64,000 bases of DNA, from NCBI GenBank assembly GCA_963786945.1, contig CAWBAO010000001.1, forward strand, positions 186,001 through 250,000. The letters run 5' to 3'. Of the stretch, positions 7,466 to 15,999 are shown in pieces; within the stretch, counting starts at the first letter, position 1, and every line of letters starts with the position of its first letter. Below the pieces are notes generated by a model. It saw only the letters and a list, made by a program, of their open reading frames with translations. It searched no databases and was not told where the DNA came from. The stretch is from JADKCZ01 sp963786945 (GTDB taxonomy: Bacteria; Myxococcota; Myxococcia; Myxococcales; Anaeromyxobacteraceae). The translations under genes were made by a program, and so were the position numbers.

Positions 7466-10400
7466 GGCGTGCCGGCTCCGGCCGGGGGGGGTGCGGGTCT
7501 CGCCGGGGCCGCGGCCGGCGCGGGGGCGACCGTCACCTCGAGCCGCTCGGCCCCCAGCCAGCCCTTGCGGACGATCTCCCCCTCCCGCCAGAGGCTGAAC
7601 GACTGCTGGCCGCGCTGGTAGCCCTTCACCATGCGCCAGAGCTGCACCTTGGAGTTGGCGAGGTAGAGGTAGACGGCCCGCTCCCCGTTCCACGGGTTGG
7701 GGAAGGCGACGGCCAGCCCGGCGTCGGGGCGCGTCTCCAGCGTCCCCTGCCAGCGGAACCAGCCCGGGCCGGTCTCCAGCGGCAAGCTCCAGCGCCGGGC
7801 CAGCCGCGCCGCCACGTCGTTGTCCGCCGGCCCGCCCACCACCACCAGGTCGTGGGCGGCCAGCTCGGGCTCGCCCAGCCCGGCGTCGGGCCTCATGGGC
7901 GGCAGCACCTCGACGAAGGCGTCGGCCACGGTGTCCCGCCAGACCAGCGCCAGCGTCCGGTTGGCCTCCACCTGCCGCGACGTCCCCTGCACCCAGAGCA
8001 GCCGGTCGAACTCGTCGAGCATGGCGGGGAGCGAGTAGACGTCGTCGCGCACCACCGGCACGTCGAGCCCGGCGTTGAAGACCACGCGGATCGGGCGCTC
8101 GGCGGTCGTGAAGGTGAAGCGCTGCTCCGCGCCGGTGATCTCGACCCGCTCCAGCCGCCGGGTCTTCTCGCCCTCGAGGGCCACGCTGGCGAGGTAGCGC
8201 CAGGGGGCGCCGGCCTGGGTGACGGTCAGGCTGGTCTCCACCTGCTCCCCGGCCTGGGTCACCGCCACGGCCACGCGCGGGTCGGGGAGGTCGGTGCGCC
8301 TCAGCCAGGGCTCGAGGATCGGGGCGACGTCGCGGCCGGCCACCTCGCTGGCCAGGGCGATGAACGCGGCGGTGCTGACCGGCTTCCCGGCGAAGCGGGC
8401 CTGCACCGCCCCCATCACCCTGGAGAACGCGCCATTGCCGAGCGAGAGCCGGAGCTGGTGGAGCGCGAAGGTGCCACGCACCCGGGGGATGGCGTAGGGG
8501 CCGTACCGGTCGTAGGCGCTCACCGTGGCCAGCGGCGCCGCCAGCGGCTCGCGGGTCGCCAGCCAGTTGTGGCGCAGGTCGAGCTCCCCGAGGGCGTCGC
8601 GCTGGGCCTCGAGCGCCTTCTGCGGATCCTCCGGGAGCTTCTTGAGGAGGGCGTGGTAGGCGGCCGATCCGCTGGTGAGCCAGTTGTCGGCGTCGCTGGC
8701 CGGGAAGATGGTCCCCTGCCAGAGCAGCTTCGCGTCGAACTGCAGCCCGGCCGCCGCCGAGCCGGCGTCGAGCCTGGGCGCCCTGGCCTCCTTGGGGGGC
8801 CGGCCGGCGCGGGCCCGGGCCGCCTTGAGGCCATCGGCCACGGTGACGGGGCTGAAGGTGGTGTAGCCGAGCGTGAGGTGGGGGAGCGCGTTGGGCAGGT
8901 CCGGCATGTACCGCCCGCCGACCCACTTCTCCCGCATGGTCGGCTTGCCCTGGTGGGCGATGAAGACCAGCTTCTCCGCCATCTCCCCGGTGGTGAGCTT
9001 GCCGTCGCAGGCGTGCGGCCGGGTGACCGGTGACGAGGCGTGGAGCCGGATGCCGGCCTCGAGGTCGATGCCCCCCTTCCCCTTCTCCGCGTAGAACCTC
9101 CAGAAGGCGACGTCCCGGTTCCAGGTGTTGAAGGCCATGTCGGCCGGCGCCCCGTCGGAGGTGACGGCGTACTCGGCGCGCACCGCCGCGTCGCGGGTGT
9201 TGTTGTTGGCCCAGATGAAGTCCTTGAGCTTCCCCGGGGTGTCGCCGTTGCCGGTGCGCCAGAGGCGCGAGGCCCTGGTGCCGAGCAGCAGGTCGGCCCC
9301 CTCGTCGGACTTGGCGTCGGCGATGGTCCAGTCGTTGGTGTAGAGGCCGTTGTTCCGCTCGCGCAGGATCCGGGCCACCTGGTCGATGGAGGTGGCGTAC
9401 TGCGCCGCCTTGCGGGCCCGGTTCGACTGCGGCGTGCCGTCGGCCTGGAAGGGGGTCTGCCCGACGGTGGTCTCGCCGATGACGATGCCGGCGTCGTTCA
9501 GGTACCAGTCCGAGCCGGAGTGGATGCCGCCCGGGAAGGTCTGCAGCACCACCCGGTGCCCCCGGGTCGGCACCACGTCGAGGATCACCTCCCAGTGGAC
9601 GCCGGTGTAGCCGTTCCACATGAAGAGCTGCCCCATGACGAAGCGGCCGGAGGGGGTGGCGGATCTGGTCGCCACGAAGGACGAGCAGCGGTCCTTCTCG
9701 GTGACGGCCGGGTCGGCCTCGTCCTCGGCCTTGAGGAAGCTCTTGCCGGAGAGCGGCGTGGGGGTGACCTTCACCGCCGCGCCGAGCTCGCCCAGGTCGA
9801 CGGCGCTGTTGAGGGTCACGACGTCGAGCAGGTCGAGCTCGCGGCCCCTGAACCTCGCCCCGCCCTTCACGGCCCCGTCGGCGATCCCCTTCATCTCCTC
9901 CAGGTACTCGGGATCGAACTTGCGCAGCATGAGCGCGTCCGCCAGCAGCCGCAGGCTGGCCCAGCCCTTCTCGGGGTCGCCCTTGTCCTGCAGCACCGCC
10001 AGCTTCTCGAGGAAGCGGGCCAGCTCCGGCGCCACCAGCTCGCCGTACTGCCGGCCGCGCTGGTAGGGCTCGCCCTCGACGTGGACGAAGATCCAGCCGC
10101 CGTCGTCGTAGCGGAAGCCGGGCCCGGCCCAGCGCACCTGCTCCAGCGGGACGTAGGCGGTGACGTCGTCGAGCCGCTCCAGGCGCACCTCGTCGAAGGA
10201 GGCGGTGCCGGTGGCGCTGCCGTTGCGGCCGAGGTGGAGCGCCACCTGGTCGCGCGAGGCCACGGCGAAGAAGCGCAGCTCGAGGCGCTCCTCGCGGTCG
10301 CCGGCCAGCGACGGCGAGCAGTTGGTGAAGGGGGTCGAGCGCATGGAGATGCAGGCGCCCAGCGCGGTCGGGTAGCGCGGGAGCGGGTCGGCGGCGACGC

Positions 10401-10698
10401 CGCGGGTCCGGACCACGGCGGAGAGCCGGTAGAGCTTGCCGACCTCCAGCGTCACCGGCGCGGAGAGGACGCTGGCCTGCGCGCCGGCCGCGGGCGCGGC
10501 CACGGCCAGCGACCGGGCCCCGGCCAGCGGGGCCACCTCCGAGACGGTGACCGAGGCCGTGCCGCTGCCGGTCCAGCCCTCCAGCCCGCGCTCGAAGCCG
10601 GCGTTGGCGACGGCCACCGGGACCGGGGGCGGCGCGCCGGGCGCGGCGGCCGCCGGGGGGCTGGCCAGCAGCAGCGCGGCGATGACGGGGGTGAGCAC
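7462..10698 (-). CDS. Secreted C45-type acyltransferase/peptidase fused to M1-peptidase-like tail
   Basis: This 1,078-residue exported protein has an N-terminal signal peptide (1-19) and a carbohydrate-binding-like jelly-roll (about 30-175, with NAGFERGLEGW). A large domain then resembles C45 Ntn-hydrolases and phospholipase-B-like proteins (about 185-600). Its likely nucleophile is C338 in DRCSSFVATRSATPSG. The region from about 690 to 900 resembles the C-terminal helical part of M1 aminopeptidases (STAAFIALASEVAGRDV and the segment ending LEPWLRRTDLP), but no HExxH zinc site is present, so this half is not a working M1 peptidase. The start is a GTG at 10698 behind a perfect AAGGAGG. The likely role is hydrolysis or acyl transfer on an amide substrate outside the cytoplasm. 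The substrate is unknown. Confidence 0.72.
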   Translation of the reverse strand: MLTPVIAALLLASPPAAAAPGAPPPVPVAVANAGFERGLEGWTGSGTASVTVSEVAPLAGARSLAVAAPAAGAQASVLSAPVTLEVGKLYRLSAVVRTRGVAADPLPRYPTALGACISMRSTPFTNCSPSLAGDREERLELRFFAVASRDQVALHLGRNGSATGTASFDEVRLERLDDVTAYVPLEQVRWAGPGFRYDDGGWIFVHVEGEPYQRGRQYGELVAPELARFLEKLAVLQDKGDPEKGWASLRLLADALMLRKFDPEYLEEMKGIADGAVKGGARFRGRELDLLDVVTLNSAVDLGELGAAVKVTPTPLSGKSFLKAEDEADPAVTEKDRCSSFVATRSATPSGRFVMGQLFMWNGYTGVHWEVILDVVPTRGHRVVLQTFPGGIHSGSDWYLNDAGIVIGETTVGQTPFQADGTPQSNRARKAAQYATSIDQVARILRERNNGLYTNDWTIADAKSDEGADLLLGTRASRLWRTGNGDTPGKLKDFIWANNNTRDAAVRAEYAVTSDGAPADMAFNTWNRDVAFWRFYAEKGKGGIDLEAGIRLHASSPVTRPHACDGKLTTGEMAEKLVFIAHQGKPTMREKWVGGRYMPDLPNALPHLTLGYTTFSPVTVADGLKAARARAGRPPKEARAPRLDAGSAAAGLQFDAKLLWQGTIFPASDADNWLTSGSAAYHALLKKLPEDPQKALEAQRDALGELDLRHNWLATREPLAAPLATVSAYDRYGPYAIPRVRGTFALHQLRLSLGNGAFSRVMGAVQARFAGKPVSTAAFIALASEVAGRDVAPILEPWLRRTDLPDPRVAVAVTQAGEQVETSLTVTQAGAPWRYLASVALEGEKTRRLERVEITGAEQRFTFTTAERPIRVVFNAGLDVPVVRDDVYSLPAMLDEFDRLLWVQGTSRQVEANRTLALVWRDTVADAFVEVLPPMRPDAGLGEPELAAHDLVVVGGPADNDVAARLARRWSLPLETGPGWFRWQGTLETRPDAGLAVAFPNPWNGERAVYLYLANSKVQLWRMVKGYQRGQQSFSLWREGEIVRKGWLGAERLEVTVAPAPAAAPARPAPPPAGAGTP

Positions 10699-10730
10699 GT
10701 GGACCTCCTTGGCCGGGGGGCGCCCCGCGG

Positions 10731-11420
10731 TCAGGCCAGCTGGGCGGCGATGGCGCGGGCGGCGGCCACCGGATCGGGCGCGTCGCGGAGCGGGCGGCCC
10801 ACCACGATCACGTCGGCGCCGGCGCGGACGGCCTCGAGCGGCGTGGCGACGCGGGCCTGGTCGCCGCGGGCGCTGCCGGCGGGCCGGACCCCCGGGACCA
10901 CCAGCAGCGGCCCCGGGCCGACGGCGGCCCGGACCGCGGCCACCTCCTGCGGCGAGCAGACCAGGCCGCCGGCCCCGGCCCCGACCGCCAGCCGGGCCAG
11001 CCGCACCACGGCCGCCTCGGGCGGGCCGGCCAGGCCGATGGCGTCGAGCGCCGCGCCGTCGAGGCTGGTGAGCACGGTGACGGCGAGGACGCGGAGCCGC
11101 CCGCCGGCCCCGCGCACGGCGGCCCGGACCATCTCCGCTCCCCCGCTGGCGTGGACGGTGAGCAGCGAGGCCCCGGTGGCGGCGGCGCTGCGCGCGGCCC
11201 CCTCGACGGTGGCCGGGATGTCGTGGAGCTTGAGATCGAGGAAGACGGGGCGGCCCAGCGCGGCGGCGGCGCGGACCACCGGCGGCCCCTCGGCGGCGAA
11301 GAGCTCCAGGCCCACCTTGAGCATGCCCACCTGCGGGGCGATGGCGCGGGCGAACGGCTCGGCCTCGGTCCAGCCGGCGAAGTCGAGGGCGCAGCAGATC
11401 CGGTCGCGGCCCGCGGTCAT
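10731..11420 (-). CDS. pyrF: Orotidine-5'-phosphate decarboxylase
   Basis: This enzyme catalyses the last step of UMP synthesis, decarboxylating OMP. The protein has 229 residues. The catalytic Asp/Lys network is seen in FLDLKLHDIPATVEGAA, and substrate-phosphate residues in VVPGVRPAG and in DVIVVGRPLRDA near the C-terminus. CCALDFA at the N-terminus is the usual first strand. The ATG at 11420 overlaps the stop of the DUF4388 gene by four bases. Other pyr genes are not in the window. Confidence 0.95.
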   Translation of the reverse strand: MTAGRDRICCALDFAGWTEAEPFARAIAPQVGMLKVGLELFAAEGPPVVRAAAALGRPVFLDLKLHDIPATVEGAARSAAATGASLLTVHASGGAEMVRAAVRGAGGRLRVLAVTVLTSLDGAALDAIGLAGPPEAAVVRLARLAVGAGAGGLVCSPQEVAAVRAAVGPGPLLVVPGVRPAGSARGDQARVATPLEAVRAGADVIVVGRPLRDAPDPVAAARAIAAQLA

Positions 11421-12616
11421 GCCTTCCCGACCTGCATCTTCCCCACCTCGCGGAGCAGCAGCTCGGCCTCGGCCCTGGGCAGCACGTTCTTCACCTCGAA
11501 GAGGGCGAAGGTGAGCAGCTCCTCCAGCCCCTCCAGGGAGCGGGCCTTGGCCGCCGCGCCGCGGTAGGCGCCGGTGCTGGTGACGTTGGCCACCACCCGG
11601 GCCACGTCGAGGTCGCCGTCGGCGCCGAAGCGGACGCCCTCGAAGACGAAGCGCCGGGGCTCCGGCACCCGCTCGAACCAGCTGTCGAGCCGCCGCTCGG
11701 CGCCGGGCCGGGCCGCGGCCAGCGCGGCGTGGACCCGCCGGAAGATGCGCCGGTAGAGCTCGAACGGGCCGGTGAGCCGGGTGGCGACGGGGGCCGGGGC
11801 CGGCTCCACCGCCACCTCGATCTCCGGCTCGGCGGCGGCCGGCGCGGCCCGGACCAGCCGGCCGGCCTCGAGCAGCGGCACGGCCTGGCGCAGCGCCGCC
11901 AGCAGCCCCAGCCGGCTCTGGTCGGCGGCCTCGGCGAAGGTCGCGCTCCCCTCCAGCGCCTCCAGCAGGCGGAGCGTGTGCTCGCTGGCGCCGGCCGGCG
12001 GGTCCCCGGCGCGCTGCAGCCGCGCGCCCCGGCCCCCCACCACCGCCAGCAGCCGCTCCGTCTCCTCGACCCGCTTCAGCCCCTCCAGCAGGAGCTCGCG
12101 GGTCCGCTCCGGCAGGCGGACCTGGTTGAGCTCGTCGTGCGGGCCCTCCACGAAGAGGAACTCGCCCTCGGTGTCGAGGAAGGCCTCGAAGAGGATCTCG
12201 CGGACCTGGGCGGTGACCCCGGCGTAGAGATCGGCGGAGGTGATGACGCCCGCGTCCACCAGCACCTGCCCGAGCGGGCGGCCCGGCCCGACCTGGGCGC
12301 TGCAGCGCGCCAGCGCCTCCCAGCCGAGCAGGCCGGCACGCCAGAGCACCGGCCCGAGCCGGTCGCACGGCTCCGAGGAGGCGGCGAAGGCCAGCTGCCC
12401 CTCGCGGAAGTAGAGGCTGCGCCGGTGCCGGCGCTGGCCGGCGGAGGCCCCGCCGGGGCCGGCGAAGGAGAGGCGCAGCACGCCGCTCTTCAGCGACGTG
12501 AAGACCAGCTGCACCACCTCGATGATGGTGAGCGCCGACAGCGTGCCCGCCAGCCACGGCCGGCCGTCACGCGGCGGCGTCAGCCCCGCCTCGTCGCTGC
12601 GCCCCGGCTCACCCAC
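11417..12616 (-). CDS. DUF4388 (PATAN) domain protein
   Basis: This 399-residue cytoplasmic protein has an N-terminal PATAN/DUF4388 domain (about 20-180: LAGTLSALTIIEVVQLVFTS, then the strands LYFREGQLAFAASS). This domain is widespread in Myxococcota and linked to signalling and social behaviour. The middle (about 190-290) is helical and Ala/Pro-rich. A C-terminal unit (about 300-395) carries FELYRRIFRRVHAAL and an acidic strand pair, and has no family I recognise. The start is a GTG at 12616, overlapping the proS stop by eight bases. It overlaps pyrF by four bases at its own end, so it is firmly embedded in a housekeeping operon. Its function there is unknown. Confidence 0.78.
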   Translation of the reverse strand: MGEPGRSDEAGLTPPRDGRPWLAGTLSALTIIEVVQLVFTSLKSGVLRLSFAGPGGASAGQRRHRRSLYFREGQLAFAASSEPCDRLGPVLWRAGLLGWEALARCSAQVGPGRPLGQVLVDAGVITSADLYAGVTAQVREILFEAFLDTEGEFLFVEGPHDELNQVRLPERTRELLLEGLKRVEETERLLAVVGGRGARLQRAGDPPAGASEHTLRLLEALEGSATFAEAADQSRLGLLAALRQAVPLLEAGRLVRAAPAAAEPEIEVAVEPAPAPVATRLTGPFELYRRIFRRVHAALAAARPGAERRLDSWFERVPEPRRFVFEGVRFGADGDLDVARVVANVTSTGAYRGAAAKARSLEGLEELLTFALFEVKNVLPRAEAELLLREVGKMQVGKA

Positions 12617-14357
12617 CGGCCACCTTCCCTGGCGAGCGCCCCGCCGCCTGCACCAGCGCCGCGGCCCTGGCGGCCACCTCGCCCATGGGCACCAGGGTCA
12701 CGTCCCTGGCGCTGCGGAGCTTCCACTCCACCTTGCCCTCGGCCAGCCCCTTCTTGCCGACGGCGATGCGGATGGGGTGGCCGATGAGGTCGGCGTCCTT
12801 GAACTTCACGCCCGGCCGCTCGTCGCGGTCGTCCAGCAGCACGTCGACCCCGGCGGCGGAGAGCGCCGCGGCCACCTGCTCGGCCGCCTGCACCAGCTCC
12901 GGCTCCTTGCCCATGGGCAGCACGGCCGCGTGGAACGGGGCGATGGCGAGCGGGAAGACGATGCCGTCGGCGTCGTGGTGCAGCTCGACGGCGGCGGCGA
13001 GGATCCGCTCGACGCCGATGCCGTAGCTCCCCATGACGATGGGCACCTGGGCGCCGGCGGCGTCGAGGACCCTGGCCTTGAGCGACTCGGAGTACTTGGT
13101 GCCGAGCTTGAAGATGTGGCCCACCTCGAGCGCCTTGAAGACGTCGAGCGTGCCGTCGCAGCGCGGGCAGCCCTCGCCCGCCTTGACGGTGCGCAGGTCG
13201 GCCAGGCGACCCTGGGCGAGGACGTCGCGATCGACGTCGACGCCGCGCAGGTGGAAGCCGTCCTCGTTGGCGCCGGTGACCATGTTGGTCCGCCCGGCCA
13301 GCGACGGGTCGACGAAGACCGGCGCCCGGGTGAAGTCCACGGCGCCCAGCGAGCCGGCGTGGGCCCCCATGAGCGGCGGGATCTCCTCCGGGTGGGCGGG
13401 GCGGACCTCGATGGCGCCGGTGGCGGTCTGCAGCTTGGCCTCGTTGAGGTCCTGGTCGCCGCGCACCACCGCCAGCACCGGCTTGCCGTCGGCGACGTAG
13501 ACCAGGGTCTTGAGCTGGCGGCGGGCGCCCACGCCGTAGGGCTGGCGCTGCAGCGCCTCGATGGTCACCACCCCGGGGGTGGCGAACTTCTCCAGGCCGG
13601 CCGGGCCGGGCTGATCGGCGAGCCGCTCCAGCCGCGAGGTGGCGGTCTCGGTGTTGGCGGCGTAGCGGCACGACGGGCAGGCGGCCACCAGGTCCTCGCC
13701 GGCCTCGGTGCGGACCATGAACTCGGACGACTCGGAGCCGCCCATGGAGCCGGAGTGGGCCTGCACCGCGACGAAGTCGAGGCCGCAGCGGGTGAAGATG
13801 CGCTCGTAGGCCCGCCGCTGGTCCTCGTAGCTCCGGTCGAGCCCGGCCCGGTCCACGTCGAACGAGTAGGCGTCCTTCATGGTGAACTGGCGGACGCGCA
13901 GCAGGCCGGACTTGGGGCGCGGCTCGTCGCGGAACTTGGGCTGGATCTGGTACCAGACCTGCGGCAGCTGCCGGTAGGAGCGCAGCTCGTCGCGGGCGAT
14001 GGCGGTGAAGATCTCCTCGTGCGTCATGCCGAGGCAGTAGTCGCCGCCCTTCCGGTCCTTGAGCCGGAACATGTTGTCGCCCATGACCTCCCAGCGCCCC
14101 GACTCCTTCCAGAGGTCGGCGGGGTGGAGGGCCGGCAGGTGGAACTCCTGGCCGCCGATGGCGTCCATCTCCTCGCGGATGACCTGCTCGATCCTGGCGA
14201 GCGAGCGCCGGGCCAGCGGCAGGTGGTCGTAGACGCCGGCGCCGAGCTGCCGGATGAAGCCGGCCCTGACCAGCAGCTTGTGGGAGGCGACCTGGGCGTC
14301 GGTGGGGGCCTCCTTGAGGGTGGGGATGAAGGCCTTCGAGGCGCGGACGACGGGCAT
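12609..14357 (-). CDS. proS: Prolyl-tRNA synthetase, bacterial type with editing insertion
   Basis: This 582-residue class II synthetase charges tRNA(Pro). Motif 2 region YQIQPKFRDEPRPKSGLLR and motif 3 region GSYGIGVERILAA are intact. Between them (about 225-400) lies the INS editing domain typical of bacterial ProRS, which removes mis-attached alanine. The C-terminal anticodon-binding domain spans about 470-575. The start is the ATG at 14357. TATAAC sits just upstream, so the mRNA may have a very short leader. Cysteine mis-charging, which INS does not clear, would be handled by ybaK at the far end of the same gene run. Confidence 0.96.
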   Translation of the reverse strand: MPVVRASKAFIPTLKEAPTDAQVASHKLLVRAGFIRQLGAGVYDHLPLARRSLARIEQVIREEMDAIGGQEFHLPALHPADLWKESGRWEVMGDNMFRLKDRKGGDYCLGMTHEEIFTAIARDELRSYRQLPQVWYQIQPKFRDEPRPKSGLLRVRQFTMKDAYSFDVDRAGLDRSYEDQRRAYERIFTRCGLDFVAVQAHSGSMGGSESSEFMVRTEAGEDLVAACPSCRYAANTETATSRLERLADQPGPAGLEKFATPGVVTIEALQRQPYGVGARRQLKTLVYVADGKPVLAVVRGDQDLNEAKLQTATGAIEVRPAHPEEIPPLMGAHAGSLGAVDFTRAPVFVDPSLAGRTNMVTGANEDGFHLRGVDVDRDVLAQGRLADLRTVKAGEGCPRCDGTLDVFKALEVGHIFKLGTKYSESLKARVLDAAGAQVPIVMGSYGIGVERILAAAVELHHDADGIVFPLAIAPFHAAVLPMGKEPELVQAAEQVAAALSAAGVDVLLDDRDERPGVKFKDADLIGHPIRIAVGKKGLAEGKVEWKLRSARDVTLVPMGEVAARAAALVQAAGRSPGKVAGG

Positions 14358-14461
14358 GGTCCGCGCGTTATACACCGGAGCCGGGCCACGCCGCGCCCGA
14401 AGCGGCGCGGCCGCCGGCCGGGGCGCTTCCCCTGCGCCCCGCCCCGGGCTAGGAGTTGGCC

Positions 14462-14812
14462 GTGACCGCCCGGGCCTGGATCGCGCTCGTCGTCGCCGCC
14501 GTCCTGGTGGGCGCCGGGCTGGCCTGGGACGCCGGCCTGCTGGCGCCGCGGCGGCCGCCCCTCGACGAGTCGCCGGCCGCGGTGGCCGCCGGCCAGGCCG
14601 TGTTCGCCTTCCGCTGCGCGCCCTGCCACCGGGACCTGCCGCTGCCGGGGCGCGTCGCCGGCTGGTCGGCGCAGCGGGCCTACGAGGTCATCGGCCGGCT
14701 CCCGGAGGTGCCCCGCGCCGGCATGCCGCCCTTCCAGGGCACCGAGGAGGAGCGGCGGGCCCTGGCCAGCTTCCTCGCGGCGCTCGGCGCCGGACGCGCC
14801 CGGCAGCCCTGA
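14462..14812 (+). CDS. Monoheme c-type cytochrome, membrane-anchored
   Basis: This protein of about 116 residues starts with a hydrophobic N-terminal segment (about 5-24), likely a membrane anchor or uncleaved signal. A single CAPCH heme site lies near residue 56, and AGMPPF supplies a probable axial methionine about 30 residues later. It should be a periplasmic electron carrier. The GTG at 14462 was chosen; a TTG two codons earlier is possible. It is divergent from proS and convergent with ispG, whose stop codon lies only 3 nt beyond its own. Confidence 0.8.
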   Translation: MTARAWIALVVAAVLVGAGLAWDAGLLAPRRPPLDESPAAVAAGQAVFAFRCAPCHRDLPLPGRVAGWSAQRAYEVIGRLPEVPRAGMPPFQGTEEERRALASFLAALGAGRARQP

Positions 14813-14815
14813 AGG

Positions 14816-15934
14816 CTAGGCCCCGCCCCCGGGGACACGCTCGGCCGCGATGCGGAGCGCCTCGCCCACCAGCGCCTCCTCCAGCTCCTCGGCCTTCATC
14901 CGCTTCACCACCTGGCCGGCCTTGAAGAGCAGCCCCACGCCGCCGTGGCCGTAGGCGACGCCGACGTCCGCCGCCGCCGCCTCCCCCGGCCCGTTCACCT
15001 CGCAGCCCATCACCGCCACCGAGACCTCGCCCTTCACGGTCGAGAGCCGCTGCTCCACCCGCTCGGCGATGGGGATCATGGCCACCGAGCAGCGCCCGCA
15101 GGTCGGGCACGAGGTCAGCGTCGCCCCGCCGAACTTCAGCCCCAGCGACTTGAGGAGCAGGCGCGCCACCCGCACCTCCTCCACCGGGTCGGCGGTCAGC
15201 GAGATGCGGATGGTGTCGCCGATCCCGTCCGCCAGCAGGATGCCCAGCCCGGCCGAGGACTTGACCGTCCCGGCCAGCAGGGTCCCGGCCTCGGTCACGC
15301 CCAGGTGGAGCGGGTAGTCGAAGCGCCTGGAGAACAGCCGGTTGGCCGCCACCGTCATGGCCACGTCGTGGGCCTTCAGGGAGACCTTGATCTCCTGGTA
15401 CCCCTCGTCCTCGAGGAAGCGGATGTGGCGCTCGGCGCTCTCCACCATCCCCTCGGCGGTGGGCCAGCCATGCTTGTCGACGATGTCCTGCTCCAGCGAC
15501 CCCGCGTTGACGCCGATGCGGATGGGCACCATCCGCTCCCGCGCCGCCTTCACCACCTCGCGCACCCGCTCGCGCGCGCCGATGTTGCCCGGGTTGAGCC
15601 GGATGGCGTGGATGCCGGCGTCCAGCGCCCGCAGCGCCAGCCGGTAGTCGAAGTGGATGTCGGCCACCAGCGGGACCGGCGTGGCCTTGCAGATGGCGGG
15701 CAGCGCGTCGGCGGCCTCGCTGCCGGGGACCGCCAGGCGGACGATGTCGGCGCCGGCCTCGGCCAGGGCCCGGATCTGCGCCAGGGTCGCCGCCGCGTCG
15801 GCGGTGTCGGTGGTGGTCATCGACTGCACCGAGACCGGCGCGCCGCCGCCGATGGCGACGCCGCCCACCTTCACCTGCCGCGTGGGGCGCCTGGCGCCCA
15901 GCGCCGACGCCTCGCCCTGACCGTATCCGCCCAT
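14816..15934 (-). CDS. ispG: 4-hydroxy-3-methylbut-2-en-1-yl diphosphate synthase (flavodoxin/ferredoxin)
   Basis: This is the penultimate enzyme of the MEP isoprenoid pathway, a [4Fe-4S] protein that reduces MEcPP to HMBPP. The 372 residues include a TIM-barrel N-terminal domain (VQSMTTTDTADAAATL, LVADIHFDYRLAL, IRLNPGNIG). The cluster domain has cysteines at 276 and 279 (CPTCGRC) and 311 (MGCEVNGPGE), with the fourth ligand glutamate at 318. The start ATG at 15934 has GGGAGG seven bases upstream. The length matches bacterial IspG. It probably forms its own transcription unit. Confidence 0.96.
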   Translation of the reverse strand: MGGYGQGEASALGARRPTRQVKVGGVAIGGGAPVSVQSMTTTDTADAAATLAQIRALAEAGADIVRLAVPGSEAADALPAICKATPVPLVADIHFDYRLALRALDAGIHAIRLNPGNIGARERVREVVKAARERMVPIRIGVNAGSLEQDIVDKHGWPTAEGMVESAERHIRFLEDEGYQEIKVSLKAHDVAMTVAANRLFSRRFDYPLHLGVTEAGTLLAGTVKSSAGLGILLADGIGDTIRISLTADPVEEVRVARLLLKSLGLKFGGATLTSCPTCGRCSVAMIPIAERVEQRLSTVKGEVSVAVMGCEVNGPGEAAAADVGVAYGHGGVGLLFKAGQVVKRMKAEELEEALVGEALRIAAERVPGGGA

Positions 15935-15999
15935 GTGAACCTCCCGGCGGCCCGGATCCTAACGGCCGGACCGCCGGGCTTCCACCCTGGCTGCGGGGC

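Noticed and set aside
9040..11514. Plus-strand open frame of 824 codons
   Set aside because: It is antisense to the C45-type protein, pyrF and the DUF4388 gene, all of which have recognisable products and good starts.
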